Positions 1-4,985 of a DNA stretch of 10,552 nucleotides are shown piece after piece (position 1 is the stretch's first letter; every line of letters starts with the position of its first letter). The notes under the pieces are model-generated. The model saw only the letters and a list, made by a program, of their open reading frames with translations. It had not been told where the DNA came from and did no database searches. The DNA is from JBFWNZ01 sp050250795 (lineage in GTDB: Bacteria > Pseudomonadota > Alphaproteobacteria > UBA8366), in the NCBI GenBank assembly GCA_050250795.1, contig JBFWNZ010000112.1, positions 1 through 10,552 on the forward strand. Direction: 5' to 3'. Position numbers and translations under genes: made by a program.

Positions 1-1
1 G

Positions 2-178
2 CTGATGGACGATCTGCGGCGGCGGGAGCAGCCCGCACCATCCTCCGCGCCATCCTTCGCGGCCGAGAGCAACCCCAGCCTGCGGGCCTGGCTGGCGGCA
101 TCCGCCGCGCCCGCCGCAGCGGCCCCGGCCAAGGCGCCGGAGCCGCGTCCGTTCGACGGCGGGACGGACGGGCCGTGA
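2..178 (+). CDS. C-terminal fragment of an unidentified protein
   Basis: This frame is open from the left edge and stops with TGA at 176-178, giving 58 residues of a protein whose start lies outside the window. The tail is rich in Ala and Pro (stretches such as AASAAPAAAAPAKAPEP) and ends PFDGGTDGP. It looks like a disordered, low-complexity C-terminus and has no motif that identifies a family. High G/C at third codon positions and a stop followed by an intergenic region with a plausible ribosome binding site support it as real. I cannot assign a function. Confidence 0.55.
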   Translation: MMDDLRRREQPAPSSAPSFAAESNPSLRAWLAASAAPAAAAPAKAPEPRPFDGGTDGP

Positions 179-211
179 GGCCCAATCCGTCCGTCGCCAA
201 GCCCGCGAGGC

Positions 212-235
212 TGTGATAATCCTGGAGCCAGGAGG
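212..235 (+). promoter_or_regulatory. Extended -10 element and ribosome binding site of the small lipoprotein gene
   Basis: GATAAT at 215-220 matches TATAAT at five of six positions and is preceded by TG at 212-213, the extended -10 arrangement. No good -35 hexamer lies 16-18 bp upstream. A perfect AGGAGG follows at 230-235, nine bases before the ATG at 245. The Shine-Dalgarno is strong evidence for the start; the promoter is a sequence match only. Confidence 0.45.
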
Positions 236-244
236 ATCGAGGGC

Positions 245-544
245 ATGCATAGAGTCGTCCTGCTTGGCACCGCCTGTCTGGCGCTGGCCGCCTGCGCGAG
301 CAGCGACCAGTCGCAGATCGGGCCCGACCGGTACCGCATCGCGACCGGCAGTCCGGTGATGTCCTACGATCAGGCGGCCGAGCGGCTGGACGCGAAGGCC
401 GTCGAGCTCTGCCCCGACGGCCACTATGTCGTGTCCGAGGAGACCGGCAGCATCGCCTTCGGCGTGTCCTATGCGCGCGTCGTGCGCTGCGTCGACCTGA
501 CGGGGGTGAAGCGGCCGATGCCGCGCCCGCCCGGCGGTCCCTGA
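245..544 (+). CDS. Small secreted lipoprotein of unknown function
   Basis: A 99-residue protein with a classic lipoprotein signal peptide: basic start (MHR), hydrophobic stretch 4-16 and lipobox LAAC with the lipidated Cys at 17. Residue +2 after the Cys is Ala rather than Asp, which by the enterobacterial Lol rule would favour the outer membrane. The mature part is about 83 residues with two further cysteines at 56 and 82 that could form a disulfide in the periplasm, and a Pro-rich end (RPMPRPPGGP). The start is fixed by AGGAGG at 230-235. It appears to be its own transcription unit, with 119 bp before the next gene. I do not recognise a named family; small lipoproteins of this kind are common in alphaproteobacteria and mostly uncharacterised. 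Confidence is high for the gene and its lipidation, none for its role. Confidence 0.85.
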   Translation: MHRVVLLGTACLALAACASSDQSQIGPDRYRIATGSPVMSYDQAAERLDAKAVELCPDGHYVVSEETGSIAFGVSYARVVRCVDLTGVKRPMPRPPGGP

Positions 545-550
545 GCGTCC

Positions 551-571
551 CGATCCCCGATCCCCGATCCC
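551..571. repeat. Three tandem copies of the heptamer CGATCCC
   Basis: Three perfect back-to-back copies of CGATCCC lie seven bases after the stop codon of the lipoprotein gene. There is no T-tract or hairpin to make this a terminator. It is most easily read as a slippage-prone microrepeat in a non-coding spacer. Confidence 0.7.
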
Positions 572-587
572 GCCGGCAGCGGCGCGC

Positions 588-616
588 TTTACGCCAGGAA
601 GACCGCGGCGTAGGCT
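588..616 (+). promoter_or_regulatory. Weak candidate promoter for the dioxygenase-cupin pair
   Basis: TTTACG at 588-593 (four of six to TTGACA) and TAGGCT at 611-616 (three of six to TATAAT) are separated by exactly 17 bp, upstream of the dioxygenase gene. The spacing is right but the -10 match is poor, so this is a low-confidence proposal. Confidence 0.25.
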
Positions 617-635
617 TTCCCGAAAGAGACGATGA

Positions 636-658
636 CGGGCGCAACCGCCCGCGGGAGG
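636..658 (+). promoter_or_regulatory. Hairpin abutting the ribosome binding site of the dioxygenase gene
   Basis: CGGGCG (636-641) and CGCCCG (646-651) form a perfect 6-bp stem with the loop CAAC. The Shine-Dalgarno GGGAGG at 653-658 begins two bases after the stem, five bases before the ATG at 664. The Shine-Dalgarno supports the chosen start. The stem could influence ribosome access, but short GC stems are common at this base composition. Confidence 0.4.
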
Positions 659-663
659 AAGCC

Positions 664-1539
664 ATGAGCGTCGCGGAATCCGATACCGGGTCTCCGGCGG
701 CCATCGAGGTCGTGCCGATCTGCGACGCGATGGGCGCGGAAGTCCGGCTCGACCCGGCCCGTCCGATGGACGCGGCCACCAAGGCGGCGGTCCGCCAGGC
801 CTTTCTGGACCACCAGATCCTGCTGTTCCGGCGCGGCGCCGCGATGGACCCGGAGGCGTTCCTGCGCCTGGGCCAGGTCTTCGGCACGCCCAAGAAGCAG
901 GTGCTGCGGTACAAATGGCACAAGAACATCCCGCAGATTTCGGTGCTGGACAGCACCTTCTACGCGGACGGTTCGACCGATGTGCAGGCCTATCGGGTCG
1001 AGGCGTGGCACACGGACGATTCCTATCTGGCCGTTCCCTGCGACACGACCATCCTGCATTCGATGGAAATTCCGGAACGCGGCGGCAACACGCGCTTCCT
1101 GAATCTCTACACGGCCTATGAGACGCTGCCGGACGCCATGAAGCGGCGGATCGACGGGCTGCGGGTCGTGCACCAATACGACACGCCGCGCGCCAAGCTG
1201 CGGCCGCGGCAGCGGACGCCGGAGGAGGAGGCGGAGACGCCGCCGGTCGACCATCCGCTGGTCCGGACCCATCCGGGAACGGGGCGCAAGGCGCTCTACA
1301 TCAACCCCAACCGCATCGACCATGCGGTGGGGATGGACCGGGCGGCGAGCGATGCCCTGCTGGACGAGCTGTACAGCCATGCCGACCAGCCGCAATTCGT
1401 CTATTCCCATCGCTGGCAGGTCGGCGACCTGCTGATGTGGGACAATCGCTGCCTGATGCATTCGGTCGTCCTCGACTATCCGGTCGGGCAGCCGCGGCGG
1501 ATGATGCGCATGCTGCTCGAAGGCGAGCGGCCGGTCTGA
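664..1539 (+). CDS. TauD/TfdA-family Fe(II)/2-oxoglutarate-dependent dioxygenase
   Basis: This 291-residue protein has the normal length for the TauD/TfdA family. These enzymes couple oxidative decarboxylation of 2-oxoglutarate to hydroxylation, often with cleavage, of a small organic substrate in the cytoplasm. The iron-binding facial triad is visible: H116-x-D118 within WHTDDSY and the distal H266 in MWDNRCLMHS. A 2-oxoglutarate-binding Arg follows at R278 or R279 (QPRRMMR), 12-13 residues after the distal His as expected. The segment PERGGNTRFLNLYTAYETLP (137-156) is typical of the family. The ATG is preceded by GGGAGG. The cupin gene starts 14 bp after the stop, so the two are almost certainly cotranscribed. 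The substrate cannot be told from sequence: taurine, aryloxyalkanoates and other sulfonates or carboxylates are all precedents. Family assignment is firm, substrate unknown. Confidence 0.93.
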   Translation: MSVAESDTGSPAAIEVVPICDAMGAEVRLDPARPMDAATKAAVRQAFLDHQILLFRRGAAMDPEAFLRLGQVFGTPKKQVLRYKWHKNIPQISVLDSTFYADGSTDVQAYRVEAWHTDDSYLAVPCDTTILHSMEIPERGGNTRFLNLYTAYETLPDAMKRRIDGLRVVHQYDTPRAKLRPRQRTPEEEAETPPVDHPLVRTHPGTGRKALYINPNRIDHAVGMDRAASDALLDELYSHADQPQFVYSHRWQVGDLLMWDNRCLMHSVVLDYPVGQPRRMMRMLLEGERPV

Positions 1540-1553
1540 ACGGGAGGCACGCC

Positions 1554-2069
1554 ATGGGCGCCGATTCGTCGCTTGAGGACCATATCGTCCGCTTCCGCGA
1601 CCTGGGCGAGCGGCGGTCCGCCTATCGCCCGCTCGACATGCTGCTGGAGCGGTTCGAGCGCGACCGCTATCCGGTCGTGGGCCGCGGCGCCGAGACCGCC
1701 GGCAAGGGGGGCCGCACCGCCGAGGTCGAGGCGTTCTCCATCGTCTATCTGCGGGTCGAGCCCGGAAAGGGCATCGGCGCGCATGCCCACGACACGGCGG
1801 AAGTGTTCATTCCCCTGTCCGGCCGCTGGCAGGCGAGCGTGGACGGGCAGGAGACCGTGCTGGAGGCGTGGGACGTGATCTCGGTGCCGCCGAACCGCAT
1901 GCACGGCCTGACCAATGTTGGGACGGAAGCGGCGTTCGTGCTGACCGTGAATGCCGGGCAGGCCGGGGCGCCGATCTATTTCGCGCCGGCGATCCTGGAC
2001 GAGGTGCGCGCCGCGGGCGGCACGGTCCGCGACATCGACTATCCGCCGGGCGCGATCCCCGGCCGCTGA
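1554..2069 (+). CDS. Single-domain cupin protein
   Basis: A 171-residue protein with one cupin beta-barrel. Cupin motif 1 is HAHDTAE, giving metal ligands H77, H79 and E83; motif 2 around VPPNRMHGLTN supplies H117, so the full 3-His/1-Glu set is present and the barrel probably binds a metal. The frame is open further upstream, into the dioxygenase gene, but I chose ATG 1554. It follows a GGGAGG at 1542-1547 with normal spacing, and the upstream extension reads as an out-of-frame Arg/Ala-rich shadow of the dioxygenase. Its position 14 bp behind that gene suggests a shared pathway, either as a second oxygenase or isomerase step or as a substrate-binding sensor. Cupins are functionally diverse, so I give no reaction. 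The stop lies only 4 bp from the stop of the convergent hisI. Confidence 0.88.
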   Translation: MGADSSLEDHIVRFRDLGERRSAYRPLDMLLERFERDRYPVVGRGAETAGKGGRTAEVEAFSIVYLRVEPGKGIGAHAHDTAEVFIPLSGRWQASVDGQETVLEAWDVISVPPNRMHGLTNVGTEAAFVLTVNAGQAGAPIYFAPAILDEVRAAGGTVRDIDYPPGAIPGR

Positions 2070-2073
2070 CCGC

Positions 2074-2454
2074 TCAGCCCGTGGCGACGGGGTCCGCGAT
2101 CACGGCGATGGCGCCGTCGCGCACGGCGTTGAAGAAGCAGTTCGGCCGGTCCGTATGGCAGGCGGGACCCGTCTGGTCGACCAGCAGCAGCAGCGTGTCG
2201 CCGTCGCAGTCGAAGCGCAGCTCGACGAGGCGCTGGACATGGCCCGAGGTCTCGCCCTTGCGCCACAAGGCGCCGCGCGAGCGCGACCAGTAGCAGACGC
2301 GGCCGGTGGCGAGCGTCTCGCGCAGCGCATCCTCGTTCATCCAGGCGAGCATCAGCACCTCGCCGGTGTCGTGGCGCTGGGCGATGGCCGGCACAAGGCC
2401 GCGACCGTCGAATTTGATCCGGGCAACGAGACTGTCCGCCAGGGCGCTGTTCAT
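2074..2454 (-). CDS. hisI: Phosphoribosyl-AMP cyclohydrolase HisI (monofunctional)
   Basis: HisI opens the adenine ring of phosphoribosyl-AMP, the third step of histidine biosynthesis, in the cytoplasm. The 126-residue product carries the diagnostic motifs: SRSRGALWRKGETSG (57-71), the metal-binding DCDGD at 82-86 (D82, D84, D86), and zinc-ligand cysteines C83, C99 and C106 (the last two in ACHTDRPNC). The frame stays open upstream to 2670, but ATG 2454 is chosen because AGGAGGA lies six bases before it and the protein then starts where the family does. There is no HisE domain, unlike the enterobacterial HisIE fusion; separate HisI is usual in alphaproteobacteria. No other his gene is nearby. 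It converges on the cupin gene with a 4-bp gap and diverges from the AsmA-like gene. Confidence 0.97.
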   Translation of the reverse strand: MNSALADSLVARIKFDGRGLVPAIAQRHDTGEVLMLAWMNEDALRETLATGRVCYWSRSRGALWRKGETSGHVQRLVELRFDCDGDTLLLLVDQTGPACHTDRPNCFFNAVRDGAIAVIADPVATG

Positions 2455-2460
2455 CGGCTG

Positions 2461-2467
2461 TCCTCCT
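2461..2467 (-). promoter_or_regulatory. Shine-Dalgarno that sets the hisI start
   Basis: On the minus strand this reads AGGAGGA, six bases before ATG 2454. It decides between the 126-aa HisI and the longer 198-codon open frame, whose extra N-terminus has no match to the family. Confidence 0.8.
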
Positions 2468-2475
2468 GGCCCGGA

Positions 2476-2504
2476 CATGTAGCGGCGGGGGCGGCCCGGG
2501 GCAA
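2476..2504 (-). promoter_or_regulatory. Candidate promoter for hisI
   Basis: On the minus strand TTGCCC (2499-2504, four of six to TTGACA) and TACATG (2476-2481, three of six to TATAAT) are 17 bp apart, in the divergent spacer ahead of the hisI Shine-Dalgarno. The position is right and the -10 is weak. Confidence 0.35.
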
Positions 2505-2550
2505 GGGCATGCAGGATGACGTTTTCCGCGGTCGCGCGATGCGCTAGGCT

Positions 2551-2577
2551 CGCGCCCCGTCGGCGGCGGGGGGCGCG
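2551..2577. other. GC-rich inverted repeat in the divergent spacer upstream of the AsmA-like gene
   Basis: CGCGCCCC (2551-2558) and GGGGCGCG (2570-2577) form a perfect 8-bp stem with an 11-base loop, ending 34 bases before ATG 2612. No T-run follows in either direction, so it is not a convincing terminator. It could be a 5' leader hairpin or an operator. A TAGGCT (2545-2550) immediately upstream is a weak -10-like element. Confidence 0.4.
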
Positions 2578-2611
2578 CCGGGGAAATCGATACCGAAGGA
2601 GTTCGTTGGTC

Positions 2612-3415
2612 ATGCGGAAGCTTATGATCGGTCTCTTCGCGACGATCTTCGTCGTGGTGGTGGCCGTCATCGCTTATGTCTATGTCTTCGGTGTCGACCA
2701 TCTGCGCCAGGCCATCGAGACCTATGGCGGCCGGGCGACCAAGGCCGAGGTGCGGCTGTCGGGCGTCGATCTCGACCTGATCGCGGGCAAGGTCGCCCTG
2801 CGCGGCTTCACCCAGGGCAATCCGCGGGGCTACGATTCCCCCAATGCGGTGAAGTTCGGGACCGTGACCGTGAATGTCGATCCGCACACCTTCGACCAGG
2901 ATGTGATCGTCATCCGCCGGGTGCTGATCGAGGGGCCGCAGCTCACCTACGAGTTCGGGGCCGGGGGCAGTAACCTGGAGGCCATCCAGCGCAATGTGAA
3001 CGAATATGCCGGCAGCCCGGCGTCGAAGGAGCCGGTGACGCCGGACGGGCACAGCAAGCGGCTGATCGTCGAGGATCTGCGGATCACCGGCGGGCGCGTG
3101 GAAATCGCCGCGACCGGGGTGCGCGACCAGAAGCTGGCGGCCACGCTGCCGGATATCCAGCTGCGCGACATCGGCAAGGAAGGCGGGCAGGCGCGCGGCG
3201 CCACGCCGGCCGAGGTGATGGAGAAGGTGGTGGCGGTCCTGAACCAGCAGGCGCGGCGGGTGGCCGGCAACATGGATCTGTCGGGCCTGCTGGCCGGTGC
3301 CGCGCCGGATGTGCAGGGGACGATCCAGTCCCTCACCGGGCGCAGCGCGCTGCCGAGCGGCGGCGAGGTCAAGAGCCGGACGGAAGAGGGCCTGAAGTCC
3401 TTGATCGGCCGTTAA
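2612..3415 (+). CDS. Short membrane-anchored AsmA-like protein
   Basis: A 267-residue protein with a basic N-terminus (MRK), one hydrophobic membrane helix at about residues 5-26 and a periplasmic remainder. Segments such as GVDLDLIAGKVALRGFTQGN and VNVDPHTFDQDVIVIRRVLI, followed by LIVEDLRITGGRVEI (151-165), show the beta-strand repeat pattern of the AsmA/DUF748 group, whose larger members (AsmA, TamB, YhdP) act in lipid transfer or outer-membrane assembly. This one is much shorter and would form only a stub of the groove. ATG 2612 is preceded by AAGGAG (2596-2601) and places the membrane helix at the N-terminus; the open frame extends 32 codons further with no support. It lies 100 bp ahead of lpxD on the same strand, consistent with an envelope role. 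Family resemblance is by pattern, so moderately sure. Confidence 0.75.
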   Translation: MRKLMIGLFATIFVVVVAVIAYVYVFGVDHLRQAIETYGGRATKAEVRLSGVDLDLIAGKVALRGFTQGNPRGYDSPNAVKFGTVTVNVDPHTFDQDVIVIRRVLIEGPQLTYEFGAGGSNLEAIQRNVNEYAGSPASKEPVTPDGHSKRLIVEDLRITGGRVEIAATGVRDQKLAATLPDIQLRDIGKEGGQARGATPAEVMEKVVAVLNQQARRVAGNMDLSGLLAGAAPDVQGTIQSLTGRSALPSGGEVKSRTEEGLKSLIGR

Positions 3416-3479
3416 TCCGCGGTGTCTCCCATGCTCGCCTTGGCGCGCCGGTGCGTGCTATACACCCGCGCCGCGTCCT

Positions 3480-3494
3480 GGCGGCCGGACCGCC
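3480..3494 (+). other. Small hairpin in the spacer before lpxD
   Basis: GGCGG (3480-3484) pairs with CCGCC (3490-3494) around the loop CCGGA, 21 bases before the lpxD ATG. Further upstream in the same 100-bp spacer TATACA at 3459-3464 resembles a -10 box, but there is no correctly spaced -35. Whether lpxD has its own promoter or is read through from the AsmA-like gene is therefore open. Confidence 0.3.
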
Positions 3495-3515
3495 GATCCA
3501 CATCATGAGTGGCAG

Positions 3516-4610
3516 ATGAAGTTAAGCGACATAGCGACAGCCCTGGGCGCGAAGCTTGCCGGCGACGGCGATGCGGACGCCCGGCGGGTCGTCCATCCGT
3601 CCGAGGCGCGCGAGGCGACCGACCTTGCGCTCGCCATGGAACGCGAGACGCTGGCGCTGCTGGCGGGCTCGCCGGCCGGGGTTGCGGTGGTCGCCGAGGG
3701 AAGCGTGCCGCCGGAGGGTGCCGCGCTGCGCGGCTGGATCGAGGTGGCGCGGCCGCGCTATGCGATGGCGGGGCTGCTGGAGCTGTTCGCGCGGCCGGTC
3801 CGGACGGTGCCGGGCGTGCATCCGAGCGCGGTGGTGGAGCCGAGCGCCATGCTGGGGCGCGACGTGTCCATCGGCCCCTTCGTCTATATCGGCGCCAACG
3901 CGGTCGTGGGCGACGGCAGCGCCATCCTGTCCCACACGACGGTGGGCACGGATGCGCGGATCGGCCGGGACTGCCTGGTCCATCCCGGCGTGCGGATCGG
4001 CGAGCGCGTGGTCCTGGGCGACCGGGTGATCGTGCACCAGAACGCCAGCCTGGGCGCCGACGGCTTCAGCTTCGTCACGCCGGAGCGCGGCAGCGTCGAG
4101 CAGGCCCGCACCAGCGGCGTGATCAAGACGACCAACACGGTCCTGACGCGGATCAACTCCATCGGGTCGGTCGCGATCGGCGACGATGTCGAGATCGGCG
4201 CCTGCACCGCCATCGACCGCGGCACGGTCAGCGACACGCGGATCGGCCGCGGGACGAAGATCGACGATCTGGTGATGATCGGCCACAACGTGGTCGTCGG
4301 CGAGAACTGCATGCTGTGCGGCCAGGTCGGGATCGCCGGCAGCGCGAAGATCGGCAACCGGGTGGTGCTGGCGGGACAGGTCGGCGTCGCCGACCATGTC
4401 AGCATCGGCGACGACAGCGTCGTCGGCGGCGGATCCGGGGTGGGGCAGAACGTGCCGCCGAAGTCCGTCGTGATCGGTTATCCCGCGCTGCCGCGGGCCG
4501 AGAAGATCGAAGAATACATGTATCTGAAGCGGCTTCGCACGATGCATGAGGACATACGCGCGCTGAAGCGGCGTGTGAAGGCGGTTGAATCCGCCGGGGA
4601 AAAGCGCTAA
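3516..4610 (+). CDS. lpxD: LpxD-family UDP-3-O-acyl-glucosamine N-acyltransferase
   Basis: LpxD transfers a 3-hydroxyacyl chain from acyl carrier protein to the amine of UDP-3-O-acyl-glucosamine, the third step of lipid A synthesis, in the cytoplasm. The 364-residue product has the family order: N-terminal substrate-recognition domain (1-95), a left-handed beta-helix of hexapeptide repeats (about 100-325) with the catalytic His in MIGHNVVVGEN (H257), the GADGFSFV loop (180-187), IGACTAIDRG (227-236), and a charged C-terminal helix (330-360). Compared with E. coli LpxD as I recall it, there are roughly 17 extra residues at about 188-215 between the GF loop and the next repeat. The ATG has only a weak Shine-Dalgarno. 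Next genes are an acyl carrier protein (60-bp gap) and a ketosynthase. Alphaproteobacteria normally have lpxD beside fabZ and lpxA, so this may be a second, specialised copy; that part is inference. Confidence 0.9.
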   Translation: MKLSDIATALGAKLAGDGDADARRVVHPSEAREATDLALAMERETLALLAGSPAGVAVVAEGSVPPEGAALRGWIEVARPRYAMAGLLELFARPVRTVPGVHPSAVVEPSAMLGRDVSIGPFVYIGANAVVGDGSAILSHTTVGTDARIGRDCLVHPGVRIGERVVLGDRVIVHQNASLGADGFSFVTPERGSVEQARTSGVIKTTNTVLTRINSIGSVAIGDDVEIGACTAIDRGTVSDTRIGRGTKIDDLVMIGHNVVVGENCMLCGQVGIAGSAKIGNRVVLAGQVGVADHVSIGDDSVVGGGSGVGQNVPPKSVVIGYPALPRAEKIEEYMYLKRLRTMHEDIRALKRRVKAVESAGEKR

Positions 4611-4628
4611 CGGAAACGGTCTGCCGGG

Positions 4629-4645
4629 GGTGGGCGGCGCCCGCC
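4629..4645 (+). other. Stem-loop between lpxD and the acyl carrier protein gene
   Basis: GGTGGGC (4629-4635) pairs with GCCCGCC (4639-4645) around a GGC loop: seven pairs including one G-T wobble. There is no T-tract, so it is not a classic terminator. It may modulate read-through or mRNA processing within the operon. Confidence 0.35.
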
Positions 4646-4670
4646 GCGTCCGGGCCGTCGGAGAGTCGAT

Positions 4671-4931
4671 ATGGCGAGTGTCGAAGAAGAAATCTACGAT
4701 ATCATTGCGGAAAAGGCGGCGGTCGACCGCTCCAAGCTGCATCGCGACGCGCGGATGGAGGATCTGGAGATCGAATCGCTCGACGTCGTCGAGATCATCT
4801 TCGCGGTCGAAGAGAAGTTCGATATCCACGTGCCCTACAACGCCAACGATTCCGAACTTGAGTTCGAGACCATCGGCGATGTCGTCGAGGCCGTCGAAAA
4901 GCTTGTCGGCGACAAGGAAAAGGCCGGCTGA
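4671..4931 (+). CDS. Acyl carrier protein dedicated to the lpxD/ketosynthase cluster
   Basis: An 86-residue, strongly acidic acyl carrier protein. The phosphopantetheine attachment site is DLEIESLDVVEI, with Ser36 as the modified residue; helix III and the C-terminal helix follow (FETIGDVVEAVEKLV, 65-79). The classic site is DLGxDSL, so here Gly is replaced by Glu and Asp by Glu, which suggests a specialised carrier rather than the housekeeping AcpP of fatty acid synthesis. GGAGAG at 4660-4665 lies five bases before the ATG. It sits 60 bp after lpxD and 54 bp before the ketosynthase, all on one strand, so it very likely carries the acyl chain made by that ketosynthase to the LpxD-like enzyme. 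It is not clearly AcpXL, the longer rhizobial lipid A carrier. Identity as an ACP is firm, the partner assignment is inferred. Confidence 0.93.
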   Translation: MASVEEEIYDIIAEKAAVDRSKLHRDARMEDLEIESLDVVEIIFAVEEKFDIHVPYNANDSELEFETIGDVVEAVEKLVGDKEKAG

Positions 4932-4943
4932 CGGCCGGGGTTC

Positions 4944-4961
4944 GCGCCGTTCGCACGGCGC
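4944..4961 (+). other. Perfect hairpin between the ACP and ketosynthase genes
   Basis: GCGCCGT (4944-4950) and ACGGCGC (4955-4961) form a perfect 7-bp stem closed by the tetraloop TCGC, 13 bases after the ACP stop and 24 bases before the next ATG. Only two T residues follow, so it is at best a partial terminator. It could also protect the 3' end of the ACP message and raise ACP output relative to the ketosynthase. Confidence 0.5.
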
Positions 4962-4985
4962 TTCAGCACGAGGCGGACGAGCGTA

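Noticed and set aside
245..259. Shared first 11 bases (ATGCATAGAGT) of the lipoprotein and ketosynthase genes
   Set aside because: Both encode MHRVV by common codons; the match ends at once and the proteins are unrelated, so it is taken as coincidence.
1437..1553. N-terminal extension of the cupin into the dioxygenase gene
   Set aside because: The added 39 residues are an out-of-frame reading of the dioxygenase C-terminus; GGGAGG before ATG 1554 supports the shorter form.
2516..2611. N-terminal extension of the AsmA-like protein
   Set aside because: It is Arg-rich, would bury the membrane anchor, and ignores AAGGAG in front of ATG 2612.
2455..2670. N-terminal extension of HisI to 198 residues
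   Set aside because: It crosses the divergent spacer and the start of the AsmA-like gene, while AGGAGGA just before ATG 2454 marks the proper start.
4944..4961. Rho-independent terminator after the ACP gene
   Set aside because: The stem is good but only two T residues follow, so intrinsic termination is not supported.
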